Source: Vagococcus sp. CY52-2
GTDB lineage: Bacteria > Bacillota > Bacilli > Lactobacillales > Vagococcaceae
Direction of reading: 5' to 3'
Length of the DNA: 64,000 bases
Assembly (NCBI RefSeq): GCF_022655055.1
Contig: NZ_CP093384.1
Span: 1,364,001 to 1,428,000, forward strand
How positions within the stretch are numbered: position 1 is the first letter of the stretch; each line of letters starts with the position of its first letter. Position numbers and translations under genes: made by a program. Positions 46,274 through 55,219 of the stretch are shown one piece after another. The notes below the pieces were generated by a model, which worked only from the letters and a program-made list of their open reading frames with translations, ran no database searches and had not been told where the DNA came from.

Positions 46274-46339
46274 CTACTATGTCATACCAACTACTGAATA
46301 CAATATATCACAATACAACTACTATGTAAAACATAATAG
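46274..46339 (-). promoter_or_regulatory. padR promoter flanked by two PadR-like operator sites
   Basis: Minus strand TTTACA (46325-46330), 17-nt spacer, TATATT (46302-46307). CTACTATGT begins both a near-perfect palindrome over the -35 (46319-46339, core ATGT-AAA-ACAT) and a second site at 46274-46286 near the ribosome site. ATGT..ACAT palindromes are typical of PadR operators, so autorepression is likely. Confidence 0.7.
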
Positions 46340-46346
46340 CGTGCAA

Positions 46347-46382
46347 AAAAAAACTGACCCCATAATCGGAATCAGTTTTTTT
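46347..46382 (-). terminator. ahpF terminator
   Basis: AAAAAAACTGA (46347-46357) pairs with TCAGTTTTTTT (46372-46382), with T-run on the minus strand. Confidence 0.88.
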
Positions 46383-46384
46383 AG

Positions 46385-47911
46385 TTATTGACGAATTAAA
46401 TAATCAAACGCACCTAAAGCAGCTGTTGCACCACTTCCCATAGAGATAATAATTTGTTTGTACGCACTATTTGTACAATCTCCTGCAGCAAAAATGCCTG
46501 GAACATTAGTCATACCATGGCTATCAACTAAGATTTCACCACGATCTGTTGTATCAATTGTGTCTGGCAACCATTCTGTATTGGGTACTAACCCAATCAA
46601 AATGAACACACCACTGACATTTAATTCATGTTGGTCTTTCGTATTAACATCTTCATAAACTAATTTTTCAACACTATCACTACCCTCAATTGATTTAGTT
46701 GCCGCATTCGTTATTACCGTAACATTGGATAATGAATATAACTTATCTTGTAACACTTTATCGGCTTTTAATTCAGGTAAAAATTCTAGTACATAAACAT
46801 GTTTTCCCATACCAGCTAAATCAATAGCAGCCTCAATACCAGAATTTCCTCCACCAATAACTGCAATGTCTTTTCCAGCAAAAAGCGGTCCATCACAATG
46901 AGGGCAATAGGCAATCCCTTTATTTTTAAATTCTTTTTCACCAGGTACGTTGATGTTTCGCCATCTAGCACCAGTTGAGATAACCAATGATTTTGTTTTT
47001 ATCACTGCGCCACTTTTCAGAGACACTTCGACAAACTCATTTTTTTGAATATCAGTTGCTCGTTGATTTTTCATAATATCAACATTGTATTGGTTCACAT
47101 GCTCTTCTATCTGATTCATCAGCTGCGGACCTTCTATATAAGGAGTTCCGATGACATTTTCAATGCCTAGCGTATCCATCACTTGTCCACCAAATGTATC
47201 AACTACCATTCCAGTACGGATTCCTTTTCTTGCGGCATAAATGGCGGCAGCTCCACCAGCAGGTCCTCCACCAATCACAAGCACATCATATGGATTTTCT
47301 TGATCGATATCACTGATATCAACACTACCAAGAATTTTTTCTAAAATAGTACTTAATTCCATACGTCCACTTGAGAATTCTTCACCATTTAGAAAAACGG
47401 TAGGCACAGCCATGACTTTTTTTTCATCAACTTCGTCTTGATACATACCGCCTTCAATCATCGTGTGAGAAATGTTTGGATTAACAATACTCATGATATT
47501 TAGTGCTTGAACGACATCTGGACAATTATGGCAAGTTAGGCTCACAAACGTTTCAAATGATAATGGTTGATCTATTTTTTTGATGGTTTTAATGACAGAT
47601 TCTTCTACTTTAGGTGCTCGCCCACTAACTTGTAATAAAGCCAATATAAAAGAAGGAAATTCATGTCCTAAAGGTAGTCCTGCAAACGTCACACCACTTG
47701 TTTGACCGGGTTGGTTGACTTCAAAACTTGGTGTTCTGTTCAGACTACTCTCTACAAGAGTTAGACGTGACGATAATTCACAAACACTAGTCAAAAATTC
47801 TCGTACTTTATTAGATGGCTCACTCTCATCTAAACTAGCTTTAAACTCAATATCTGATTCAAGTAATTCTAAATACTGTTTTAATTGTGCTTTTGTTTCA
47901 TTATCTAACAT
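46385..47911 (-). CDS. ahpF: Alkyl hydroperoxide reductase subunit F
   Basis: A 508-residue flavoprotein. The N-terminal double-thioredoxin domain (1-200) has the redox pair CHNC near 129-132. The thioredoxin-reductase-like part has FAD motif VIGGGPAGGAAAIYAAR near 214, CPHC near 335 and NAD motif VIGGGNSGIEAAIDLA near 347. It passes electrons from NADH to AhpC. The start is the ATG at 47909-47911 with AAGGAG upstream; it lies 10 bp after ahpC. Confidence 0.97.
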   Translation of the reverse strand: MLDNETKAQLKQYLELLESDIEFKASLDESEPSNKVREFLTSVCELSSRLTLVESSLNRTPSFEVNQPGQTSGVTFAGLPLGHEFPSFILALLQVSGRAPKVEESVIKTIKKIDQPLSFETFVSLTCHNCPDVVQALNIMSIVNPNISHTMIEGGMYQDEVDEKKVMAVPTVFLNGEEFSSGRMELSTILEKILGSVDISDIDQENPYDVLVIGGGPAGGAAAIYAARKGIRTGMVVDTFGGQVMDTLGIENVIGTPYIEGPQLMNQIEEHVNQYNVDIMKNQRATDIQKNEFVEVSLKSGAVIKTKSLVISTGARWRNINVPGEKEFKNKGIAYCPHCDGPLFAGKDIAVIGGGNSGIEAAIDLAGMGKHVYVLEFLPELKADKVLQDKLYSLSNVTVITNAATKSIEGSDSVEKLVYEDVNTKDQHELNVSGVFILIGLVPNTEWLPDTIDTTDRGEILVDSHGMTNVPGIFAAGDCTNSAYKQIIISMGSGATAALGAFDYLIRQ

Positions 47912-47921
47912 GTTTTTCTCC

Positions 47922-48485
47922 TTATATTTTTCCAACTAAATCAAAACTTGGTTTTAATGTTTCACCATTTTCTTTCCATTTAGCAGGACAAACTTCCCCT
48001 GGATTTTCACGTACATATTGTGCTGCACGAATTTTATCAACTAAAACACTTGCTTCACGTCCAATACCATCAGCATTGATTTCAATGGTTTGAACCACAC
48101 CATCAGGATCAATAATAAATGTACCACGTTGTGCGGCCCCTGCTGCTTCATCTAGTACATCAAATTGACGTGAAATAACATGTGAGGGGTCTCCTATCAT
48201 AATATATTCAATTTTACCAATCGCATCAGATGTATCATGCCATGCTTTGTGCGTAAAGTGTGTGTCTGTTGAACAAGAATAAACCTCTACCCCTAAACTT
48301 TTTAACGTTGCGTATTGGTCTTGTAAATCTTCAAGTTCTGTAGGACAAACAAATGTGAAATCAGCTGGATAAAAACACAGAATACTCCATTGTCCTTTAA
48401 AATCCTCATTAGAAACAGAAACAAATTCTCCTTTATGGTAAGCTTGTGCTTTAAACTCTTCAACTTCTTTTCCAATTAATGACAT
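47922..48485 (-). CDS. ahpC: Alkyl hydroperoxide reductase subunit C (peroxiredoxin)
   Basis: A 187-residue typical 2-Cys peroxiredoxin. The peroxidatic Cys47 is in FTFVCPTE and the resolving Cys is in GEVCPAKW near 166. It reduces H2O2 and organic peroxides and is recharged by AhpF from the next gene. The start is taken as the ATG at 48483-48485, giving MSLIGKE; the earlier ATG is only three nt from GGAGGG. A perfect PerR box lies about 50 bp upstream. Confidence 0.98.
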   Translation of the reverse strand: MSLIGKEVEEFKAQAYHKGEFVSVSNEDFKGQWSILCFYPADFTFVCPTELEDLQDQYATLKSLGVEVYSCSTDTHFTHKAWHDTSDAIGKIEYIMIGDPSHVISRQFDVLDEAAGAAQRGTFIIDPDGVVQTIEINADGIGREASVLVDKIRAAQYVRENPGEVCPAKWKENGETLKPSFDLVGKI

Positions 48486-48535
48486 AATCATAACCCTCCA
48501 TTTAATTTTTGATTCTAGATTAACTAAAATCTTAT

Positions 48536-48550
48536 TTATAATGATTATAA
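48536..48550. promoter_or_regulatory. PerR box upstream of ahpCF
   Basis: TTATAATGATTATAA is a perfect 7-1-7 inverted repeat and equals the PerR consensus. Position just upstream of ahpC points to peroxide-responsive derepression of ahpCF. Confidence 0.92.
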
Positions 48551-48745
48551 TCTAAGGGTATATACAAGTCAAATATAACCTAAAATAACTGACTTTAAAT
48601 ATAAAATAATATATATAACACATAAAACATAATTATAGTTAATCTAATTAGGCTTTACTATCCAAGTGACAATTGCCTTTTTTTTCGTTAAAATGACTAT
48701 TATAATAGTAATTTTTATAACTATATGATAAAGAGGTGCTAACAA

Positions 48746-49327
48746 GTGTTTTCTACTGTCACACTCGCATTGGATGGTATCATCACAGATACAACACATA
48801 TGCACTATGAAAGCTTTTTATACGATTTTAATTTTTTTAATATTTTTTTGCCAGATAATCTATCTTATGAGGAACAAATTATTTTTAGAAAAAATGATTG
48901 GTTACACTCTCTTTTATCTTTAAATACAGACCAAAAAGAGGACATTATTAAAAAGAAAAATGACTATTACTCAACTTATTTAACTAAACTTAATTTTGAA
49001 GACCTTTATCCAGGAATTGACAATTTGTTTAGTGAGATGGAACATTTATCGATTAAAATAAATTGTTATTCAGACAATCCTCTTGCAAAAAACGTTTTAA
49101 AACAATTGGGTTTAAATTATGAAACCAACATTCTTACTTTAGATGATTTAAGCAATCAATCTAGTGATATCATGATAGTCGATCATAAAACTGAGTTAAA
49201 CCATAACCCTTCTCTGCTACTTTTTTTAACACAAGATTACTCTAATAACAAAAGAGTACACTGTATTCAAAATACAGAAGAGATTACAATGGCTTATTTA
49301 AAAAAAATTTGGGAGGAACAACGATGA
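48746..49327 (+). CDS. Degenerate beta-phosphoglucomutase-like HAD protein
   Basis: A 193-residue protein that follows the beta-phosphoglucomutase pattern: IITDTTHMHY at about 12-21, KNDYYSTYL at about 71-79, and LYPGIDNLF at about 87-95. The first HAD motif reads LALDG where FDLDG is expected, so the nucleophilic Asp is Ala. The SKPAP lysine block and the late Asp motif are also missing. It is thus probably a catalytically dead relative. Start GTG at 48746 has GAGGTG seven nt upstream. Its stop overlaps the aldose epimerase start as ATGA, so the two are coupled. Confidence 0.75.
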   Translation: MFSTVTLALDGIITDTTHMHYESFLYDFNFFNIFLPDNLSYEEQIIFRKNDWLHSLLSLNTDQKEDIIKKKNDYYSTYLTKLNFEDLYPGIDNLFSEMEHLSIKINCYSDNPLAKNVLKQLGLNYETNILTLDDLSNQSSDIMIVDHKTELNHNPSLLLFLTQDYSNNKRVHCIQNTEEITMAYLKKIWEEQR

Positions 49328-50313
49328 ATTATACTATTAAACATGATAAAGCGACGAATATTCATTATGTCACAGTATCCGTAAAAGATCATACTGTAAC
49401 GTTTGTTGACTTTGGAGCTCGAATTCAAGAATGGATTATTCCTGATAAACAAGGGAAAAAAGAAAATATCCTACTTTCTCCAGATACACCACAAGAAATA
49501 CTAACTGACACAGCTCAATTTGGAGCACTTGTAGGACCTGTTGCCGGACGAATCAAAAATGGTATATGGAACCATAAACAGTTTGAAAAAAATAATGGAA
49601 ATCATCATTTACACGGTGGGAGTAATGGTTGGTGGCATCAATTTTGGTTGTTTGATGTTGAAGTAGTAGAAGAGTCAATCACTGTTCATTTTATGTTAAA
49701 GGATACCTTAACTGACTATCCTGGACCAATTTATGTCAAAAATTCTTACAAAGTAACAAGTGATTCGATTGAAATGACAACAAGTGTTCATTCAGATAGT
49801 CATACTATTATTAATCCAACAAATCATATTTACTTTAATTTAAACGGTCAAGCAAAAAAAGATATTACAAACCATATGCTACAAATCCACTCAGATAAAT
49901 ACTTAGAAACTGACCATGAAAGTATCCCGACGGGAAAACTACTAGAGGTTGATAACAGTGGTTATGATTTTAGAAAACCACGCTTGTTAAGTCACGCTTT
50001 GAAAGAACTCTCACATGGTCTTGATGATGCCTTTTTATTACAAGATAATCAACCACAAATTATATTAAGTGAACCAAGTAACGGAAGAAACATTAGCATC
50101 TCCTCTGATCGTCAAGCAGTTGTTATTTTTTCCACAACAGGTTTTGAAATGAATCAATCTGTTTCTGGCAAAAAAATGTGTTCTGAATTAGGGATTGCCA
50201 TTGAAACACAGGAGCTTCCAGATATCGTTAATCACCCAAACTTAGGAAACATTGATTTAGAAAAGCAACAAATTAAAACATGGAAAACAACATACGCGTT
50301 TTCTGTTATATAA
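49324..50313 (+). CDS. galM: Aldose 1-epimerase (GalM type)
   Basis: A 329-residue galactose mutarotase-fold enzyme that interconverts alpha and beta anomers of aldoses. FGALVGPVAGRIKNG near 72, HLHGGSNGWWHQFW near 97, the catalytic-histidine region NPTNHIYFNLNG near 166, and the glutamate region ETQELPDIVNHPN near 300 are present. The start is the ATG at 49324-49326 with GGAGG upstream, overlapping the previous stop. Such epimerases often accompany maltose or galactose genes; here the neighbour is the HAD-like protein. Confidence 0.92.
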   Translation: MNYTIKHDKATNIHYVTVSVKDHTVTFVDFGARIQEWIIPDKQGKKENILLSPDTPQEILTDTAQFGALVGPVAGRIKNGIWNHKQFEKNNGNHHLHGGSNGWWHQFWLFDVEVVEESITVHFMLKDTLTDYPGPIYVKNSYKVTSDSIEMTTSVHSDSHTIINPTNHIYFNLNGQAKKDITNHMLQIHSDKYLETDHESIPTGKLLEVDNSGYDFRKPRLLSHALKELSHGLDDAFLLQDNQPQIILSEPSNGRNISISSDRQAVVIFSTTGFEMNQSVSGKKMCSELGIAIETQELPDIVNHPNLGNIDLEKQQIKTWKTTYAFSVI

Positions 50314-50314
50314 A

Positions 50315-50335
50315 AAAACCACTTTATGTGGTTTT
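50315..50335. terminator. Bidirectional terminator, galM and ROK gene
   Basis: AAAACCAC (50315-50322) pairs with GTGGTTTT (50328-50335); A/T runs on both sides serve both strands. Confidence 0.85.
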
Positions 50336-50336
50336 T

Positions 50337-51197
50337 TTATATAGTGTTTAGATAATTTGTCGCAGCGCCAATTAAATTGGCGTCATTTCTAAATTGACAA
50401 GCTGCTATTTGCGGCATAATATTTGGTAAATGAACACTTGCTAGCTTATGATACAACCGTTTTTCAAGTTCATCAATCATTTCTTTACGTTCTGAAATAC
50501 CACCGCCTATAATAATCATTTCTGGATCAATTGCAACCTGTAAATCATAAAGTATTTGTGCAATATTTTCATACATAGTGTCTAATAATGCTAAGACTAA
50601 TGAGTCTTTCTTCTTTGCTAATTCAAATAATTGTTTTCCATCCACTTTTTCACCAGTTTTTTTATAGTAAGCTTCTGCTACTCGGACTATTGTGCCTGTT
50701 TCACTTAATATCTGATTAGTATGATTTTTCATCAATCCGAATTCTCCACCAAATAAATGGGTTCCTTTATACAACGAGCCATTGATAAATATAGCTCCAC
50801 CTACGCCTGTTCCCAAAACAACAAATAAAGCATTCTCTATATTTTTTCCTACACCTAAACTCATTTCTGCGATGCCTGCACAATTTGCATCGTTTTCAAT
50901 TCTAACAGGTAGACGAAATGCCTTCTCAAAAATATCAAAAATAGAACAATTATGTAGGTATTTCACTGCACTAATCCCTTCAATCTTTCTTGTACTGGCA
51001 TTGACAGCACCGGGTGCACTAATAGCAATTCCTTCTATATCAACAGGATAGTGATTTATTACTTTTTTCATATCCATTACTAAATCATCCAATGTTTTAG
51101 ATGTTATAAATTTAGATTGGTAAGATAATTGATTATTTTCCCATAATCCACATTTTACAGCAGTGCCTCCTATATCAAATACAGCTAAATTTGTCAT
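50337..51197 (-). CDS. ROK family sugar kinase
   Basis: A 286-residue ROK kinase: ATP phosphate loop FDIGGTAVK at about 8-16, catalytic Asp in ENDANCAG near 103, and VLGTGVGGAIFINGSLYKG near 128. The usual zinc-binding CxCGxxGC motif is absent: after LFGGEFG the sequence runs LMKNHTNQILSETG. This is seen in beta-glucoside kinase-like ROK proteins. It lies nine bp behind a GH1 glycosidase gene, so it probably phosphorylates the released sugar or the glucoside. Exact substrate unknown. Confidence 0.88.
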   Translation of the reverse strand: MTNLAVFDIGGTAVKCGLWENNQLSYQSKFITSKTLDDLVMDMKKVINHYPVDIEGIAISAPGAVNASTRKIEGISAVKYLHNCSIFDIFEKAFRLPVRIENDANCAGIAEMSLGVGKNIENALFVVLGTGVGGAIFINGSLYKGTHLFGGEFGLMKNHTNQILSETGTIVRVAEAYYKKTGEKVDGKQLFELAKKKDSLVLALLDTMYENIAQILYDLQVAIDPEMIIIGGGISERKEMIDELEKRLYHKLASVHLPNIMPQIAACQFRNDANLIGAATNYLNTI

Positions 51198-51206
51198 GTC
51201 ATCACC

Positions 51207-52580
51207 TCAAAATCCATTACTTTTTGATAATTCTTTAAACCATAACCCACTTTTCTTCAATGAACGTTTATAATAATTTTCTAAATCAATACGATAAAAA
51301 CCATAACGATTTTTATAACCATTTAGCCATGACCAACAATCTACAAATGTCCATGTATGGTAACCAAAACAATTGCTACCTTCTTCAATTCCTCGATGTA
51401 GGTATTCTAAATGCTCTTTCATAAACTCAATTCGATAATCATCTATTATCATACCAGATTCATCCATGAAACGCTCTTCATCTGCGACTCCCATTCCATT
51501 TTCTGATACATACCACGGAATATTACCATAATCGTTTTTCATCATTATAGCCACATCATACATCGCTTCTGGATAAATTTCCCATCCACGATAAGGGTTA
51601 ACCCTCTTATCAGGCCAATCGTATGGCTCATAAAAATCCGTTGGGAAAATCGCTGGGTGTCGAATTTCTCTAGGGGCTTGAACCCTCATTGGTTGATAAT
51701 AATTTATCCCGATAAAATCAACAAGGTTAAGAGAAATCATTTTTTTATCATCTGATAAACTATCAGGAGTTAAATCATTTTCTAATAATAAGTCACTTAA
51801 TTCAGCCGGAATAGTTCCTAATACACATGGATCTAAAAAACTTTTTATTATTAATAAATCTGCTTTTCTTTTTGCTTCTTGATCTTGTTTTCTATCACTT
51901 TTAGCATATGTAGGGGTCACGTTTAATATAATACCAATTCTGCCATCATTTCGATTATCTCGAAATGCTTTAACTGCATAAACATGTGCCATCAGTGTAT
52001 GAAAGCCAACCTGAATCGCTTTTTTAAAATCAACAATAGCTGGGTAGTGATAACCATATAAATACCCACATTCAATATGAACGAGTGGTTCATTGAATGT
52101 TACCCAATCACTCACCAAGTCACCAAATAACTCAAAAGCTGTTTTAGCATAAAAATGAAATGCTTCGACTGATTCCCTTGTCTCCCAACCCCCTTTTTCC
52201 ATTAGCCACCAAGGCATATCAAAATGAAACAAATTAACGATTGGATGAATCCCTTCATCTAACATCGTTTGAAAGTAATCTCGATAAAACTCCACAGCTT
52301 CTTGATTAATCTTTTTCCCATCCGGTAACAATCTTGCCCATGATATAGAGGTACGATAAGAATTTAATCCAATCTCTTTCATTCGTTTAATATCATTAAT
52401 GTATTCCTCATACACATTAGACGTGTTTTCTGGTCCCTCATTTGCATGAAATTTCTCAGGATTTAACTCAAACCATTTATCCCACGTTGTCGCACTTTTT
52501 CCATTACCTAATGAATGCCCTTCTGTTTGAGGTGCTGATGCTGCTGACCCCCATAAAAAATTAGCTGGAAATGTTAACAT
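51207..52580 (-). CDS. GH1 family (6-phospho-)beta-glucosidase
   Basis: A 457-residue TIM-barrel glycosidase. The acid/base Glu is in TFNEPL near 169 and the nucleophile Glu in YVSENGMG near 363. The start is the ATG at 52578-52580, eight nt from AAGGAG; the GTG three codons earlier is too close. The C-terminal SWLNGYKNRYG fits the LacG-like phosphate-binding pattern S-x6-K-x-Y except that Lys is replaced by Asn, with Lys one place earlier. Specificity for phosphorylated substrates is thus uncertain. The next gene is a ROK kinase, and no PTS gene is near. Confidence 0.9.
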   Translation of the reverse strand: MLTFPANFLWGSAASAPQTEGHSLGNGKSATTWDKWFELNPEKFHANEGPENTSNVYEEYINDIKRMKEIGLNSYRTSISWARLLPDGKKINQEAVEFYRDYFQTMLDEGIHPIVNLFHFDMPWWLMEKGGWETRESVEAFHFYAKTAFELFGDLVSDWVTFNEPLVHIECGYLYGYHYPAIVDFKKAIQVGFHTLMAHVYAVKAFRDNRNDGRIGIILNVTPTYAKSDRKQDQEAKRKADLLIIKSFLDPCVLGTIPAELSDLLLENDLTPDSLSDDKKMISLNLVDFIGINYYQPMRVQAPREIRHPAIFPTDFYEPYDWPDKRVNPYRGWEIYPEAMYDVAIMMKNDYGNIPWYVSENGMGVADEERFMDESGMIIDDYRIEFMKEHLEYLHRGIEEGSNCFGYHTWTFVDCWSWLNGYKNRYGFYRIDLENYYKRSLKKSGLWFKELSKSNGF

Positions 52581-52615
52581 GATACCCACTCCTTATCTCA
52601 TTATCTTTACTATCC

Positions 52616-52644
52616 ATTATAAAATAAGATATATCTTTTATAAA
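52616..52644 (-). promoter_or_regulatory. GH1-ROK promoter with 12-bp palindrome in the spacer
   Basis: Minus strand TTTATA (52639-52644), 17-nt spacer, TATAAT (52616-52621). AAGATATATCTT (52626-52637), a perfect palindrome, fills the spacer and is a likely repressor site for an unknown regulator. Confidence 0.55.
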
Positions 52645-52865
52645 GAAAAACATCAAAAAAAATATTTGGTATATCATATAACATTGTGAATTTTTTATAA
52701 AAAAAGAGAATAGACATCTTTTTTGATACCTGTTCATTCATGTTACATAACTAACTCTATATAACACAAAACACTTGATATTTAATGAGCATAAATTTTA
52801 TTAATACCCCTTTTTATACTTTGTCATTCACAAGCATAATGTTATACATTGATTTTACTTTCTGT

Positions 52866-52904
52866 TATATTTTGAACATATCACATATCGATATATTTGT
52901 GATA
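52866..52904 (+). promoter_or_regulatory. nox promoter region with TATCACA/TGTGATA inverted repeat
   Basis: TGTTATATT gives an extended -10 (TATATT 52866-52871). TATCACA (52879-52885) and TGTGATA (52898-52904) form a 7-bp inverted repeat with 12 nt between, holding a central ATATCGATAT, just after the expected transcription start. TTTGTGATA resembles half of a Rex site, but the spacing does not fit the Rex consensus. Confidence 0.5.
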
Positions 52905-52929
52905 AAAAATACATGTAAGGGTGGATACA

Positions 52930-54264
52930 ATGAAAGTTGTTGTTATAGGATGTACTCATGCAGGGACATCTGCGGTAAAAAGTATTTTAAAAGAATCACC
53001 AGAAGCTGAAGTGATTGTCTATGAAAGAAACGATAATGTGTCGTTCCTATCATGTGGAATCGCGCTCTACGTTGGTGGCGTTGTCAAAAACGCGCAAGAC
53101 TTATTCTACTCAAATCCTGAGGAGCTAGCTTCTCTAGGTGCTACAGTAAACATGGAGCATAATGTGACATCCATCGATACTGAACTTAAACAAGTGACAG
53201 CTGTCAACTTGAAAACAAATGAAACAAGCATTACGTCATATGATAAATTAGTGATGACAACAGGATCATGGCCTATTGTTCCTCCTATTCCAGGAATTGA
53301 AGCCAATAACATTTTATTATGTAAAAATTATAATCAAGCAAATAAAATCATCGACTCTGCTAAAGATGCCAAAAGAATCGTTGTGGTTGGTGGTGGATAT
53401 ATTGGGATTGAGTTAGTTGAAGCGTTTGTCGAGTCAGGTAAAAACGTAACCTTAATCGATGGTCTTGACCGTATATTAAATAAATATTTAGACAAACCAT
53501 TTACAGATAAACTAGAACAAGAGTTATTGAACCAAGGAGTCACACTAGCTTTAGGAGAAAATGTGGCACACTTTGAATCCGATGAGCACTCTAATGTGAA
53601 AAAAGTACATACGGCTTCTAAATCATTTGAAGCTGACATGGTGATTCTGTGTGTTGGATTTAAACCTTCGACAGAATTATTAGGTGACAAAGTGGATAAA
53701 TTACCTAATGGTGCGATTAAAGTGAATGAGTATATGCAAACAAGTCAACCTGATATTTTTGCTGCAGGCGATAGTGCAATTGTTCACTATAACCCAACAC
53801 AATCAGATAACTATATTCCTTTAGCAACAAACGCCGTTAGACAAGGCTTATTAGTTGGAAAAAATATTAAAAAACCAACTCTAGCTTATCGTGGGACTCA
53901 AGGAACGTCTGGATTATACTTATTTGGTTGGAAAATAGGATCAACCGGTTTAACCATAGAAAATGCATTAGCTCAAGGAATTAATGCTGATATGGCATAT
54001 TTAGAAGATAACTACCGTCCAGAATTTATGCCTACAACGGAAAAAGTTATGATGCAATTGGTTTTTGACAAGGATACAAAACGCATATTAGGCGGTCAAT
54101 TAATGTCGAAATATGATATCACTCAGTCAGCAAATACATTGTCTTTAGCCATTCAAAATAAAATGACTGTTGAAGATTTAGCTCTATCCGACTTCTTCTT
54201 CCAACCTCATTTTGATCGTCCGTGGAACTATTTAAATTTATTAGCACAAGCAGCAATGGATTAA
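52930..54264 (+). CDS. nox: NADH oxidase (water-forming)
   Basis: A 444-residue flavoprotein almost colinear with E. faecalis Nox as I recall it. The FAD motif VVIGCTHAGTSAVK is at the N-terminus, the redox-active Cys42 in SFLSCGIALY, NADH motif VVVGGGYIGIELVEAF near 156, and a second FAD motif IFAAGD near 278. It reduces O2 to water with NADH, regenerating NAD in lactic acid bacteria. The start is the ATG at 52930-52932, with AAGGGTGGA upstream; the earlier ATG at 52921 is too near that site. Confidence 0.96.
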   Translation: MKVVVIGCTHAGTSAVKSILKESPEAEVIVYERNDNVSFLSCGIALYVGGVVKNAQDLFYSNPEELASLGATVNMEHNVTSIDTELKQVTAVNLKTNETSITSYDKLVMTTGSWPIVPPIPGIEANNILLCKNYNQANKIIDSAKDAKRIVVVGGGYIGIELVEAFVESGKNVTLIDGLDRILNKYLDKPFTDKLEQELLNQGVTLALGENVAHFESDEHSNVKKVHTASKSFEADMVILCVGFKPSTELLGDKVDKLPNGAIKVNEYMQTSQPDIFAAGDSAIVHYNPTQSDNYIPLATNAVRQGLLVGKNIKKPTLAYRGTQGTSGLYLFGWKIGSTGLTIENALAQGINADMAYLEDNYRPEFMPTTEKVMMQLVFDKDTKRILGGQLMSKYDITQSANTLSLAIQNKMTVEDLALSDFFFQPHFDRPWNYLNLLAQAAMD

Positions 54265-54288
54265 ATCTTCTACTATTATATATCAAAT

Positions 54289-54333
54289 AAAACTAACCCT
54301 TAAGTCATCTCGTATGAGTTAAGGGTTAGTTTT
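54289..54333. terminator. Bidirectional terminator after nox
   Basis: Perfect 15-bp arms (54289-54303 and 54319-54333) with a 15-nt loop, between convergent nox and the nucleotidyltransferase gene. Confidence 0.9.
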
Positions 54334-55145
54334 TACACTTCTTCAGAAAAAGAAATACGATCGTGAACTTTCATAAAGTTAGGTCTAGAAAAATGTAGTC
54401 CATCATATACAGCTATTTTTTCACTTGCCTCTAACATTAAAATTGAAATTTCTCTTGTAAAGTTTTCTAATTCTTCGATGTCAAATGGTGTATAAGATAG
54501 TAGAAACTCTTTTTCTAAATGTGATAAATGAGATTTATCTCCTTCATACTGTCTCCAATCATCTGATTCATTCGGTTTTGCTCCTTTTGATAAATACCAC
54601 ATTGAAACTAAATGTTGTTTAATTGATAATATGATTGATTCAATATGATTTCTTTCATTTCGTCTCCATGCACGATATAAATTAAAATAATCAGCATAAT
54701 ATTGATTTAAGACAACATCAAATACTTCTTGTGTCACAACATAATTCATTGATTGAGATAAACGATGTAAATCAGTTAACGTGCCATCATCTTTTATAAT
54801 TTCAATGTATTTATATTCAATACTTGGCTCTAACATTTCTAAAGTATAAACCATTAAATCTAACTTGATAAATGTTGCATAATGAATAATCGAATGATTA
54901 TAATCAAATAATTCAACAAATAAAAAATCACCAATCGCACTAATAATCTCACGTTGTTTTTCTTCTAGTAATATTCCAGGTTTTAAAATAATTCGGGCAT
55001 TAATATCTGAATAATAATCTTCTGTTTTATCTCCTATTGACCCACTGTAGTAAGCACCAATAATATCACTGTCTTCTTTTACTAATCTAGCAAATCTATT
55101 TTGTAATTTATCACGTTCTACTGGTAAATTAGAATCCACTAACAT
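54333..55145 (-). CDS. Nucleotidyltransferase-fold protein (aminoglycoside adenylyltransferase-like)
   Basis: A 270-residue protein. The N-terminal YYSGSIGDKTEDYYSDINARI near 36-56 follows the G-S...D-x-D pattern of the nucleotidyltransferase fold, but the second acidic residue is Asn (SDIN). A helical C-terminal half contains YYADYFNLYRAWRRNERNHI. It looks like the ANT(6)-type family in layout, yet no resistance role can be claimed. The start is the ATG at 55143-55145; AAGGAGG is ten nt upstream. The Asn may weaken catalysis. Confidence 0.65.
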   Translation of the reverse strand: MLVDSNLPVERDKLQNRFARLVKEDSDIIGAYYSGSIGDKTEDYYSDINARIILKPGILLEEKQREIISAIGDFLFVELFDYNHSIIHYATFIKLDLMVYTLEMLEPSIEYKYIEIIKDDGTLTDLHRLSQSMNYVVTQEVFDVVLNQYYADYFNLYRAWRRNERNHIESIILSIKQHLVSMWYLSKGAKPNESDDWRQYEGDKSHLSHLEKEFLLSYTPFDIEELENFTREISILMLEASEKIAVYDGLHFSRPNFMKVHDRISFSEEV

Positions 55146-55179
55146 AATAAACAATCCTCCTTAAATATCTATTACTTAC

Positions 55180-55219
55180 AGTATATTCAAAAAAAACCGG
55201 TTTTACAAAAGATTTTGTA
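55180..55219 (-). promoter_or_regulatory. Promoter with two palindromes upstream of the nucleotidyltransferase gene
   Basis: Minus strand TTGTAA (55203-55208), 17-nt spacer, TATACT (55180-55185). AAAACCGGTTTT (55193-55204) lies in the spacer and TACAAAAGATTTTGTA (55204-55219) covers the -35. Both are perfect or near-perfect palindromes and make tight control likely; the regulator is unknown. Confidence 0.6.

Larger units (their letters stand above)
52581..52929. other. Divergent intergenic region between GH1 gene and nox
   Basis: About 350 very AT-rich bases. The left part holds the glycosidase promoter with an AAGATATATCTT palindrome and the right part the nox promoter and inverted repeat. 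No convincing small gene, catabolite-repression site or structured RNA was found between about 52650 and 52850. Confidence 0.6.

Noticed and set aside
52785-53009. 74-residue frame overlapping the nox promoter and start
   Set aside because: Overlaps nox in another frame and has no ribosome site; ends in low-complexity cysteine/arginine residues.
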